Assembly: GCA_038503065.1 (NCBI GenBank)
Contig: JBCAMK010000015.1
Coordinates: 1,488,001-1,552,000 of the forward strand
Direction: 5' to 3'
Source of the DNA: Paragyromitra xinjiangensis
Lineage: Eukaryota > Ascomycota > Pezizomycetes > Pezizales > Discinaceae
DNA length: 64,000 nt
In this document: piece by piece, positions 33,218-44,760 of the stretch
Layout: each line of letters begins with the position of its first letter
Position numbering within the stretch: position 1 is the stretch's first letter
Translations under genes and position numbers: made by a program
The notes under the pieces: model-generated
Told to the model about the DNA's origin: nothing
The model's input: only the letters and a program-made list of their open reading frames with translations
Databases searched by the model: none

Positions 33218-34832
33218 CTCTTTCCGCCTTTTTAGTATTTTTTATTTCCTTGGAAGTGGCTAAATGGACATACCTGATTGACAACGTAGAACTCGCAGTG
33301 GTACTCGTTTTTTTCTTGAAGTGATAGTGACGTTCAATATGGTTGGTTGGGATCAAACCGAATCTCGTCAGTGGATGAAACGAAGAAAATGTGACTGATA
33401 AAGATGAATGGCCTCCACTCTTTTTTCTTTCTTCAAACCCCCGTGTTTTCCAATCCACGTCTTAGTTTCCACAGTGGCTGTCGAATAGACGGCCTTAATC
33501 CACCCCTTCAGGCCCCTCTGCGGCCTTGCTTGCGGCCTTCCTCCGCGGTCATATAGCGGCCTTTACATGTTTTGCTTTTTTCCCCATCAGCCTTCTATTC
33601 AGAATTTTCATTGTTCACCGTACATACACGCGTACGCAATGGATTTATGCCGGCGGGTTGACTTACGGTACCGGAAAGCAGCAAAGACCAAGACACTCTG
33701 CGTTGTGCTTATCCAAGATCACCAAAAACCTCTTCAGTAAAGAAAACAGGTATGCGCTGGGACCTGCGATATTCCAGCTAGCATGCCGGTGGCTTGTTAT
33801 CAGGATGGCATAGTCTTCTCCGCAATCAACGAATCCACATGATTAGGCGAGATGATCTGTAGCGATCCAAAAAGGACAGAACGACGTTAAAGTGCTCGCA
33901 TCAGGATCCCGTGACAACTGTTGTGGAGGATCTCGATGGGAGAGTTCGGTTTCAAACAAGAATTAAAGACAAAACCCAGAGTTAAAGAACGAGCATAGCA
34001 AACAAAACCTTTATTTTACTTATCGGTCCGTCCCACACTGCAGCTTCCCGACATCCAGCGCGTTTCAAACGTATTTATAGTCTTGCCTCAAGGCTGGGGG
34101 AACTGAAAGGAACAACAAATTAGACGTGGTTCCACTGCATTACAGCCCTGATGAATGGTCAATTTTCGTTTCCATCGTACCAGGCCCATGCTCCACGTCA
34201 TAAACAAGGCGAAATCACCACGGGTATGTGCAGCTCCAACAACAATGCAGTACAGCACGCGGGAAACCATTGCACCAAGGCCATCCATAATTTGCTGATA
34301 CCATGCTCCCACGTTCGTAATATTTCGGCAATCATTAAATCCGAAATCCCAAGTCCTGATCCATTCCCAGCCGTTTTTCTACTCACAGTAACCTTATTCA
34401 CAAGAACCCAAACAAATAAAATAGAATAAAAGAAAGCAAAATGAATCCGTTCGAAGAGAATCAAAGTTGAAGAAAAGGGGTAGTAGGAGAGTTCCGGCCC
34501 AACTATTACACCAAATCGAATACTATACAGACGCTAGATATCTACAAGATTACACCCACAATATCAAAACCGATATCATGCTTGCAGCCGCCTTTTAGGT
34601 GCATAAAAGCAGCTTGCCCACCTTTATCTAACAGGTCGCTTGGACCACCGAGAAAAAGAACGAAACAAAAGAATAAGTAATAAAAAGATATCGTTCGTGG
34701 AACGGCATCTGAAGAGAAAGGGAAAGAAAAAAATAGTGGGGCCCAGAAAGGGAGAAAGTGAGTGTAAGATCAACAAGGCGCAAAGTTAAGAAAGTTTCCC
34801 GAGGGGGTGAGAAGGAAGTTGCCCTCATGTAT
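33218..34832. other. 1.6-kb gene-free stretch
   Basis: This is the upstream flank of the orphan leftward gene and the 3' flank of the EGF/transmembrane gene. Only short overlapping open frames are seen, without family features. The part near 34620-34830 is A/G-rich on the plus strand and is probably 3' UTR of the EGF gene. Confidence 0.35.
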
Positions 34833-37587
34833 TCAAAGCAACTCGTCTAGATAAGTTTCCAAGATAGAACGTCTTGTTTTCCCGGAAGTCGTGGTCGAAT
34901 TAGTCGTCGCGTTTGCATTCACGCTCCCAACAACGTCTCCGTCCGATAATTGGATGCTACGATTATCGAAATCGACCGTGATATTATTCCCCAGCGATAT
35001 ATCGCCGAAATCCCTTCCAGCGGTAAATCCACTTTGAAATGCATTTTGAGCCTCGCCAGCTACTTTGAGGGTTTGAAAGTTTGTTAGGTAGAGAACAACG
35101 ACTCTAGCGAAATCAACCGCGTCCGGATCCAGCTCGGGCACTCTATCATCATCAGAGCTACTAGCGGTTGCCGCAGCCGAAGTTGCCGTTGACGTGGCGG
35201 TAATCAAATCTTGCCTTTTTTCCAATGCAGCAATCGCATCCGCCAAAGCTCTCTTCCCACCGTTAGTGGTAGAAGTAGAAGGAATAGCCACTCCATTGAA
35301 GGTAACAAGGGCATTCTGCGCCGTACAGGAGATAGATTCGTTGCTGAAGACCGCTAGAACCACCGCCATATCCAACTCAATGTTGTAGAACGGATCAGCA
35401 ATTTTAAACAGCCTCGGCAGAGCATTTCCCATAGTAACGTTCCGAATACCTGCAACCGGTTTGCCTTTTCGGTCCATCAAGTCGACTGTGGTACAGCTCA
35501 AGTCGTCTTTCTGCGAGCAGTCGGATCCCGTAAAACCGTTCGTGCAAACACATCCACAGAAATTTTTCGTTGCGATGTTCTCCCCTCCGTTTAGACAAGG
35601 ATTTTTTTCTTTGCATTGTGCTACTGGAGAAGAATCGTCGGCATCGCTGTCTCCCTTGGAGAGATTAACCAATTGCAACGGAACAATGACCCCAGCAGAA
35701 ATAACAAGGAGAGCAAGAATAACTAGCAAAATAAAGGCCCACAACGGTAAGCCACAGATACGGCGGCCTTGTTTCCGTGATGGCCTAATCGAAGAATCGT
35801 TCTCGTGGGTGAAATCACCGGGTAGCGGCCATTGAGAAACGATCCTCGTGCTGCGGTTTCTCCCCTGAGCAAGAACGGGTGGTGGGAAAGAAGCCAAGAT
35901 ATCAGATATCGAGTCCGTATCTCTAGATCTACCGTTACTCTGACCTATTTTCATCAAATATTAATACCAGCTAATCAATTATAGTCGACTAGAAGTTGCG
36001 CATACTAGTAGAAGAATTTCCCATGTAACTTCCCCGCATACCCCATTCCGAATCTGGCCTTCCAGTGCCCAAAGCCGCAGCGAGTTTTGTTGCCCTCCTG
36101 ATCAGGTCTGGTAGACTTGTCAAACTGCCTCTTGCCTCCGCTTCTCGAACCGCATCCATATTTAATCTTGGTGGAATCCTCCGCCCAGCAAGACCGCCTG
36201 CTGCGGGAGGCAGCTTCCGTATTGATGTAGGGTCCGTTCCCCATGGCGAATTTGATGCTGAAGGCCCCCCAGACTCTTGCTTAAAAGTCTGCGAACCTGA
36301 TTGTGAAACCCTTCTCTGAAAACCGGATCCCCCATCCATATAGTCGTCTCCAGTGAAAGCTACCGGCGGCTGGATCGGTGAACCGCTAGAGGACGAGGAA
36401 ATGGGTGACTGAGCTTGAGGTCCAGGGAAAATACTTGGTAGCGAAGAGCCAGAGCCCCCCGCAACTGGGTTCAATGTCGGGGAGCTTTTTTCTGCCGGTG
36501 ACCTTGAGAAAGTGCGCGAAACACCAACAGAACCACCAACGCTGCGACCAGTTTTGAACGACTCGTTTGAGCTCGACGACTTACTACCCTGGTCAGCGTT
36601 CCTCGACCTCTCCGAACTTCGAATTTCGGTAATGACGGGTCTGGATTTTCGTCCTAAACTTGCTTGTCTAACTAAGCCCCTCTCCTCCTCAATGTCGGTG
36701 TCGGCAAGTATCCTGGATTCATATTCGTCGCTGTCGTTAAGGATGTCGTCGCGATTATAGGACTCTATAGGACCGGTGTTCCAATTTGTGGGGATAGCAG
36801 CGCTGGAGGCATAGGATCCATGGCGGTCTGAAGAAGAGGATTCCTCAGGAATTGGAGAAACCATGAGTGCCTGTTGAGAATAGTAGGATGAGGTACCTCT
36901 ACGCGCAGAAGGAGGAGGACCAGTACCGGAAGATTTTCTATTAGACCCTGAAGGAATCGGTGGTGGAACCGGGGGGAAGTTCGGTATCACCCCCAGGGAA
37001 CTCGTGGCAGCCGCAGAGTTAGAGGGGTCAAAGCCAATAAATATAGATCGTGAGCCAGACGCTGAAGGGCGATTCGTTGGAGATAGGTGTACTCTGTCGT
37101 CTTCTGATTGCTGGGAGTATTTTGGCTGGGATCTAACTGGTTGCTGATTTAAACGATACGAGAAATTGGGATTTTGTTGTACTTCTTGGACTTCAGACGA
37201 ATCCAGATTGGAAGGAACATAGTTCTGTCTTAGAGGTCGTGGTTGGGGTCCACGATTCCCACTACTGCTATTGCTCGGCGCTCTAGGCACTGGTGGAATG
37301 GGGGGATTTTGACCATTTCCACCTTGTCTCGAAGACATCGCTTGTTGAGGTCTTCGGACTTGCTGGGTCGGTCGGTTTGTGGACCGACCGTCCATATCGG
37401 TAATTGGCACTGCACCAAACCCATACCTTGTGTCCCCACTGGTTGGTGAGTACTGGAGCCCATCACCTTCTTCCCGTCTTCGATACATATATTCTTCATT
37501 TCCTTCCCTATTCCTTCCTCCCCTCCCTCCCCTCCCTCCCCCTCCCCCTCCTCCATCCCCAATAAACGGATCCTTATATTGACTCAT
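34833..37587 (-). CDS. Large single-pass membrane protein with an EGF-like domain
   Basis: Two long frames, 37587-36006 and 35944-34833, join over a 61-bp GT-AG intron (35945-36005) in matching phase to give 897 residues. Residues 1-590 are low-complexity: a Gly-rich start, then Ser/Pro/Gln-rich disordered sequence with a short acidic block, presumably cytoplasmic. A membrane helix lies at ~593-617 (LWAFILLVILALLVISAGVIV). The outer part opens with an EGF-like module at ~638-670 whose six cysteines are in order, including CLNGG and CTNGFTGSDC. It continues with a ~225-residue Ser/Thr/Asn-rich domain of unknown fold with several N-glycosylation sequons. Topology without a signal peptide suggests type II. 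Similar TM-EGF proteins are conserved in Pezizomycotina but I know no function; wall sensing is a guess. Confidence 0.85.
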
Positions 37588-40500
37588 GGTGTGGGGAAAC
37601 TAGGTTAGTCGTGGCGCCTTTCACCAAGCTGATATGCAGGCCAGATCCCTGGTCTCGCAGCACAAATATTCGACGTATCCAAGCAGGTGACCGGCAGCTC
37701 CGTTGATATTGTGCGACCGGTGTAAAATGGATTTTAACCGCTCAGCGGTTGTGCTGCAAATATCGTGATTATCAACAGTCGGGATTCGTTCAAAGAGCTA
37801 TGTATCGAACTTTTTTTTTTCCCGAAAGATTTCGTTCAAGAGTGAGTGTTCAACGTGGTATTGGGAAGCTAGGGGGGTGATGTGTATATATGAGGGCTGA
37901 TGCGCACAGATTCTGCTACCAGAAATGATACTAGAAACGAATATGCGACCGGGTGTATAGTTAAGGAACGGAAATTGCACAGCAACAAGGATTCGAACAA
38001 AACCGACACTAAAGAATGACGAAGAAGAAAAAGAATCGCGAATTTGAATACTTCGAATAATGGTTTGGCTTAGAAAAACTAGTTGATAATCAGTATCCTC
38101 GATTCCAACCGTAGTCGAATGTGGAAATGGCCGTTTGCTCTGCCAAAAGCATTACTTTACGCGAAGGTGGTCGTATCCGGAGCTGTGACGAGGCTCGAAT
38201 GATAGTTGGAGGTATCGTATGATCGCAGAGGGTCAAAGGTCTGCGCAAATCCTATCGCTTTCGTCCAAGAGGTTTCCGTCTAAACTTCCCAACCACGCAC
38301 CAGAAAACGAGCGACTGTAATGAGCGACTGCTTCTCTCACGAAGGAGACAAGTGGATTGGGGAGGAAGTGGAGGAAATGGAGGGGAAAGGGAAGAGAAAA
38401 CTACTAACCAAGGAATTGGATCTCCTGCAAAAGGATCACAAGTATCTGTTCATCCAAATGAACTGCGAGGTCTTTCCCAGCTCTGGGAGGGAAAGACAGG
38501 TCCTCCAATAATAGCCTGGTGATTAATATCTAAGTGATAGTGCTGCAGAATTTGTTGGATCGAATAAAAAGCAGGTTCCCGGATTCCTCAGAGTCCTGAC
38601 TTAAACAATCAAATCTCTCGAACCCCAAAAAGATGCTGTTTGTTGGTACAGAGAGTTGTATATTGCTGAAAGAATTCTTGTTTCCCAGAATTGGTACAAC
38701 TTCAGTATTCAATCCCTTAGAGAACCTCTTACGGCTGTAACCCGAAGCCGAACAGAGTTGAAAAAGGAGCACAGTCCGCGATGATGAGATAGAGCCCATA
38801 GGCAAAAAAACGAGGATCATTACTGCTGTTTAGCGACCTCACAGACGATGAGCATCCAGGCCCAGGGGCACCTGCCTGCCTGGGTGTTGCAAGACCGCAG
38901 ATCGTGAAACCTGCCCCTGCAGAAAACCATCCCCGGCTCACCAATCAGGAACGACCCCTCTGTCCCAGGTTCCCCCAGTGACGGGATGGAGCCATGCAGA
39001 AACGAGACATGCTCCAAAAGATGCTTCAAGAGTTTCTACCCAAGATAGATTTGAAGCTTTTAACTGCGCGCGGGTGTATAAACGCTCTGTATCATGATAA
39101 TCACGGGAATAATCAGTATCCTCGTCTCTAACTTCACAGCAGCTGCATCGCGTGGGCGTGATTTACCGCAAGCGAGGTGGAGAAAGGGGAACCAGCCCTT
39201 TACTGGAATCCCCAGGTTCTCGAACATCCGACTCCCGGGGGCTTAGCGGCGTTGGCCACCATGGTACAACACTAATAAGAGAGCCAGATATAGAGTACGA
39301 CATGCCAGCCTTGCGAAGGTAATGAATTTGATTGATCCCTTTGCTTTCAAGGGTCAAGTCATACAGACACCCATATATCCGAGACGGGTGAATAGGAGTC
39401 TTCACTGGACATGTTTTCCTTCTCTTGAGTCAATGACGTCAAAAGAAACAATTCATCGGACCAAACGAACCTTCAATTGCGGAATCAGAGACCAGACAGG
39501 GCACAAACTGTGAATAGGGAATCCTGGTGAGGCGGGGACGACAGTTGATGGGTTTTCGTGCAACGGGTTAGCTTCCCGCCAAGGTTTTGTCAAATCAGCC
39601 AAATTGCGATTATTGCCGGGTAGGGAGCATGCATACATCGAGTAAGTTGCAGATGGGAGAATAACTATCACAAAAACTGTTATGGTCTGTACAGGTGTAC
39701 GATCTGAGAGATTTCCCATCATCGATTGGAATAGAACAAGTCTTTGCGGCTCTGAATTAAGGTTTTAGGGTTAGAGGTGGTTCTGAACTCAATAGATATC
39801 CAGATCTCGTAGGCATCCCAAGGTTTAGAAGTGTGTCGTCGAAGAAACATTTCAAAAAAAAAAACAACAGGGAGTATGAAAGCCACCCCCTCCAGACGAG
39901 AGATTGTTACACGTGGTGGCTTCCACAGGTCCAAAGGAGAGATAGAGAGGAAGGACATCCCCCATCGAGCTTGTGCTATCACTGAGTATCGATATATATC
40001 GCTCAAGTCCGTCAGAGTTGGTGCACCTGTAGTAGAGTTATACATAATATTGGGACGGCGAACAGACATCTTTGGGCATATAGACCCCCGTCAAGTCCCA
40101 ATACTTTGGCCCTGGTATGAGTATCGAACCCCGTCTATCATAGTCATAGATGCCCCCCGCGCACGCGTGGTAGGCGATTTCAGCCCACGCGGCACAGTCC
40201 ACCTCGTACCTGCCGGTAAGATGAGGTTCTCCTTTTACGCTATCCCGTCCCAACAGTGAGCCTCGCAGTCGTCAGCCGGTGTAAGCCATATCGGCCCGAA
40301 ATCCAACAAGCCCGGGGTGTTGGTTATCTGAATGCCGACCTGAGATCGCCTTTTGAAACTATTGCAGGCTTTGGAAGTCAATTCTGTTGACAAAACTAAT
40401 GTACGAATTACTTTATGGGAAATATGGGAAATTGCAATCCCGCCCCTGCTCTCGTCATGAGTTCTCGCCAGTGTTAGTCAACTAATTTAATTCTAGTAGG

Positions 40501-41220
40501 ATGGACTAAAGCGTGTGTGGAGTGATATTTCATGATTTAATGACTAACCTTCTTACCGGCATACTTGCATTTCGCGAAATGGAGTCTGTGACTGGTGGTT
40601 CACGGAAATCAGGTTGGCAGAAAGTGCAGGGCCAATTTTTTGGAAGATATTGCAGGAGTAGCACAGATATATGTGTGGCAGCTGTACTGCCTTGTCTTGT
40701 GCTGATCTAGCGCGCTCCTGCTAACCGCTGCGATACTACATGTATGTTATGTTTGTTTCGAGTGATGGCGCTAGATTCCTAGGTAGCTAGGTGGTGCTTT
40801 AGAATTGCTTAGACAAGATATATATGTGTTTCATATTTTCCTTTCTTTATTGAAAAGTGGTTACAGTAGAATGTGCGGGGTGGTGGTCAAGTCGCGTGGA
40901 TTGGTGCTGTAGTTCATGTCTCTAAATATCCTTATCCTCGGCGCTTAGTCGATCCTATAGAGTATTTTGAATTTAGCAATTCCTAGTTAACATTATGCTA
41001 GGAATGCCAATGGCTTCCTAGTTTATGTAGCTAGTATTGACTCTAGGGCAGTCAAGCTAGAGTAGTGTATATTTGGAGTGGGTCAGTGAACGTTTATATG
41101 CATTCCAACTGGGGTATATTGTGGCCTTGAAGTCTACTAGAGGTTCACGCTAGATCAGATCCTTCTCCGTACCCGTACATTTCTAACTATTCACTGGGTA
41201 CGAATATCGAGTGACATTCC
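37588..41220. other. 3.6-kb gene-free stretch
   Basis: No supported gene. The longest frames (39719-40259 on opposite strands) overlap and have no conserved features. The first few hundred bases are the promoter side of the EGF/transmembrane gene. A TTTTAGGGTTAG word occurs near 39762. Confidence 0.4.
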
Positions 41221-41283
41221 ATGATAAGGCATACTAACATCATGACAAGGCATACCAACATCATGATAAGGCATACTAACACC
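41221..41283. repeat. 21-bp tandem repeat, three copies, upstream of the PARG-like gene
   Basis: Three consecutive units of the form ATGAYAAGGCATAYYAACAYC differ only by C/T transitions. They are followed directly by AGGGTTAGGG, a telomere-like or telo-box word. The array ends about 130 bp before ATG 41414, inside the likely promoter. Confidence 0.85.
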
Positions 41284-41413
41284 AGGGTTAGGGTTCGAAC
41301 ACATATATATCATGCGGGTGCCAAAGACGCCACAACCCCGCCATTACAACTTCCTCCATATCACCAACTTTCAATAAATAACAACTACAGTCCAAGAAAG
41401 ATAGTCCCAAAAA

Positions 41414-42574
41414 ATGGGCAGAGAACCATCCGAGCACGCCCCCCCTCCACCCAACGTTCGCCGAGCCGAACGCTCCCGTTTCGCCAAAGAAACAATCCAC
41501 AAGACCATCCCAGCACTATTGAACTCCAACCCCCGAGCCAGGCGCGGGGTAGAATCCGTACAGCTTCTGACGGACCTCCCACGGGTATCTACATCTCGTG
41601 GGAAGACGGACAATAAGACTGTAGTGAAGATTAGGATTCTTGATGCGGATACATTTACGGCTGCTACTGCACTCGTTAAATCTATGCCAGTATCTAAGAC
41701 AGCTCCGGCAAAGGTTGCGGTGCTGTCGATGGCATCGCCACTTCGTCCCGGTGGGGGGGTGTTTACGGGGGCGACAAGTCAGGAGGAGTCGCTTTGTGTG
41801 CGGTCGACGCTGTATCCTTCTCTTAGAGAGGGGTTTTATCGACTACCTCTGCTAGGGTCTATCTATACGCCAGATGTGTTGGTTTTTCGTGATGAGGATA
41901 ATAAGGATTTACCCAAGAGGGATAGGTTTTATGTTGATGTTATTTCTTCCGCGGCGCTGAGGTTCCCGGAGGTGGAGGCTGGGAGGTATGAGAAGGCGGG
42001 TGATAGAGAGCTGATGTGGGAGAAGATGAGGGGGGTTATGAGGGTGGCTGTGCAGGGTGGGGTTAGTAAGATTGTTTTGGGGGCTTGGGGGTGTGGGGCT
42101 TATGGGAATCCGGTTGAGGAGGTTGCGGATGGGTGGAGGAGGGTTTTGGTTGCTAGTGCTGGGAAGGGGGGGCGGGGGGGTAAAGAGGAGTGGGATGGGG
42201 TTGAGGAAGTGGTGTTTGCTATCTCGACGAAGCAGGCGGAGGGGAAAAATCAACTGGAGGTATTTCGGAAGGTGTTTGAGGGTGTTGCTTTGGAGGAGGA
42301 AGTCAAGGAGGTCACAGTACAGGTGGATGTGAATGAGGAAGATGAAATACTTGCGAGGGATATCCATGATCTGGAAGAGGCGATTAGGCTTAAAGAGGGT
42401 CAGCTTGACCAAGTCAAGAATGAGAGCTTGCGCAAACGGATTGCTGAGGTTCTTGTGAATTTGAGAAAGGAATTAGCGATAAAGTCGGGACAGGGTAGCC
42501 CAAGTAGTATGATAGGCGGAGTTGACTTCGATGGTGACGTGGAGGCCGGGGGTACTGCTAGCGGAAGCAACTAG
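41414..42574 (+). CDS. Microbial-type poly(ADP-ribose) glycohydrolase (TIGR02452/DUF2263)
   Basis: Enzymes of this macrodomain-related family remove ADP-ribose chains. A single intronless frame gives 386 residues. The N-terminal ~75 residues resemble the accessory segment of TIGR02452 proteins. The PARG signature is complete: GGG at ~113-115 and QEE at 123-125, with the catalytic glutamates in QEE. VLGAWGCGAYGNP, a macrodomain phosphate-loop-like block, follows. The C-terminal ~100 residues form a predicted coiled coil with alternating Glu/Lys and have no counterpart in bacterial members. Many filamentous fungi have this family, so recent transfer need not be invoked despite its bacterial flavour. 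The sense strand is C-rich at the 5' end and very G-rich between ~41740 and 42300. Confidence 0.9.
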   Translation: MGREPSEHAPPPPNVRRAERSRFAKETIHKTIPALLNSNPRARRGVESVQLLTDLPRVSTSRGKTDNKTVVKIRILDADTFTAATALVKSMPVSKTAPAKVAVLSMASPLRPGGGVFTGATSQEESLCVRSTLYPSLREGFYRLPLLGSIYTPDVLVFRDEDNKDLPKRDRFYVDVISSAALRFPEVEAGRYEKAGDRELMWEKMRGVMRVAVQGGVSKIVLGAWGCGAYGNPVEEVADGWRRVLVASAGKGGRGGKEEWDGVEEVVFAISTKQAEGKNQLEVFRKVFEGVALEEEVKEVTVQVDVNEEDEILARDIHDLEEAIRLKEGQLDQVKNESLRKRIAEVLVNLRKELAIKSGQGSPSSMIGGVDFDGDVEAGGTASGSN

Positions 42575-44028
42575 ATATTTCTAAATATTAACTATAGCAA
42601 ATGTTAGGGGATCGGAAGCTGCTGTAAATTTCCTAGGTTTTCGGGCGTTTTTAGGTGCCTTACTGAATAGGACAGGAGACAAGTTTTCCCTATTTTCAGG
42701 CGGCGGAAACTTATTTACCGAGAAAGCTCTAAGGGCTGGATGAATGACTTTTAAACCTATATTATTGTTAGCAGCGCTTGAGAGGTGCTTATTCTGTCGG
42801 GACCATGAAATTTCGGGGAGGGATTGACTATACGGTGAAATATATTATGGGAGGCCTCTAAGTACTTAAGGGACTTCTGACAGTAAGTCATATTTGAGAG
42901 AATTATTGGTGGGTGCCTATAGACTGCACCAAGCCGTGGGTAGCGGTAGCTTCGTGGGCCATTTCAGGGGTTGGGGATCTACTATAGCAGGGCTCTCGGC
43001 TCAGCCCTCGAGAGGCAACACCTGTGCTTGTTAGAAAAGCAGATATTATGATAACCCTGAGTACCTGGTAATATGGATCATAACCAATCGTATTGAGCAG
43101 GTTCAGTTAAATTGCGCATAAATCAATCGGGCAGGGATAAAAATGCAGTTTATGTTGATAGGTTCTGAGGAAATATATGGTGGGTTACTGGTTGGTGTGG
43201 CTGGGCTGCCGGATGTTGAAAAGCTCTTGTCTTGGAGGTCTTTAATATTTGGCTTAGCACTGTATGCAGTGCTGTTTTGGCTAGTTCTCCGAATGGGTTT
43301 CTGGGAAGAATTCCGAAAAAAGGCAGCTGTTATGTGAGCGAAACCTTTGGATAAGGGATCCACTGGGAAGCTAAGGCTAATAACGGAAGTATCATTACAT
43401 ATGGCCGGCATAAGGGTTTAGTTGAAAGATGACTGCCTGACTTCCCTATTTCAATAACTTTACACCTTATTTTGGTAATTAATTTTGGGTTTGTGGTAGA
43501 TAGCTATAGGCCAATTGCAAGTGGGTATTTTTTAGCAGCCAGTAGACTCACTGCGGTTCCTGCCAAATAGGTCTGGCGACACTCGCTACGTGTAGATCTA
43601 GCTACGCTGTAGTCTTATAATTAGGGCGCAAACGAGGAACCAATGCAAAGCTACCAAAGAAATGCCATAGGTGATTGAACCTAGTTGATGTAATTTTTCC
43701 TTACTGGCTACCCTATGCTTCGTCACATCAAAAAAGTAATTTTACGATGTACCCAAGATCGCATGCATGGGTAGGGATACGTAGTTTCTAATTTACATGT
43801 ATTTAGCTTGAGTTTTTGGTTTGGCTTATAGCCTACGCGTACGTTTAATTAAGACAACAGTAATTAATTTATTGTTTTATTATTCCATTATATATATTCT
43901 ATTCATATCCTTACTATTTATATACGTAGAGATTCCATAAACTAACTTATCTAGCCTTTCGTCTATACCAGCTTGTATTTGCCTAGGTGTCCGATTATTT
44001 GTCCTTTTCTGTTTATAGCCAGACAAAC
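42575..44028. other. 1.45-kb stretch with one possible small membrane frame
   Basis: This lies between the PARG-like gene and the convergent Smr gene. A 64-residue plus-strand frame at 43143-43337 has a hydrophobic segment (SLIFGLALYAVLFWLVLRMG) and a basic tail. It could be a small membrane protein or a chance frame. Nothing else is recognised. Confidence 0.35.
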
Positions 44029-44760
44029 TCAATGAACAGCCCCACTCTGTAATTTGACAATAACCACAGCTTCCTTTTCCCCACTCCAAAACTCATATCC
44101 AAGTCTTTTGCAGAGATTTTGGATGGCTGGTTTCAGAACTGGGCCATTACGACTATGAATGCCCTTACCCACGATAAGTGTCAAATAATCATGATCGCTG
44201 ATCTTAGGATCAGTCCTGAATTGTTTTAGAATATCTTTTACGTAATCTTCAGCTTCGTTTCTGAGTAGACTGTGCAGATCGATCTGGTCCCACGGTCTGC
44301 CACGCCCACGGTTGTTGGCCTCTATAATTATATTTGCTGCTTCATAGTTGTACCGTGCTTTAATCTGACTGTTCTTGGGTTCGTTGTGGGCTAATTTGCG
44401 GAGTCTCTCACTTTCATCCAGTCTTTCACGTATATGGATTGGTGGTCGTCTGTTGTTCCGATACCAGTTGGTAGCATCTTGCTCTACCTCTCTATAGCTC
44501 CTCTCTTGGATGCTAGAATGGTTGGGGGTGTTCCATCTATTACCACCACGGCCGGGCTTATAGGTCTTACTTCTTGTTAGATTATAGTTATTATTTTTTG
44601 TCCGTGAGAGTTTCGAATTTCTTCTTAGTGGGGTATTCTTTGGCGGGGTGGTCTGTTTTATCACTGGCGATTTATCACTAGCATGCCTTACATTACCATC
44701 TCGCTTAATTGGGTAATGGAATGCAAACTTAGTGGATTTGCGTTTTGGAGATGGGGACAT
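44029..44760 (-). CDS. DUF1771-Smr domain protein
   Basis: The Smr domain is a small nuclease/nucleic-acid-binding fold related to the MutS2 C-terminus. In eukaryotes it often follows DUF1771 and is linked to RNA quality control (Cue2/NONU-1 type cleavage). This intronless frame encodes 243 residues. Residues 1-85 are basic and probably disordered. ~90-155 is a DUF1771-like helical stretch ending IIIEANN. ~158-238 is the Smr domain with DLHS (161-164) in place of the usual DLHG, and the loop GKGIHS (198-203) matching GxGxHS. The basic N-terminus fits RNA binding. It lacks the CUE domain of Cue2. Confidence 0.88.
   Translation of the reverse strand: MSPSPKRKSTKFAFHYPIKRDGNVRHASDKSPVIKQTTPPKNTPLRRNSKLSRTKNNNYNLTRSKTYKPGRGGNRWNTPNHSSIQERSYREVEQDATNWYRNNRRPPIHIRERLDESERLRKLAHNEPKNSQIKARYNYEAANIIIEANNRGRGRPWDQIDLHSLLRNEAEDYVKDILKQFRTDPKISDHDYLTLIVGKGIHSRNGPVLKPAIQNLCKRLGYEFWSGEKEAVVIVKLQSGAVH

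Noticed and set aside
35945..36005. Boundary between two separate leftward genes
   Set aside because: The two frames join across a 61-bp GT-AG intron in matching phase, and the second frame has no promoter space, so they are one gene.
39719..40259. Opposing frames of 116 and 142 residues; part also looked tRNA-like (GGTTCGATAC)
   Set aside because: The frames are each other's shadows with no family features, and the T-arm-like word has no pairing stem or acceptor arm.
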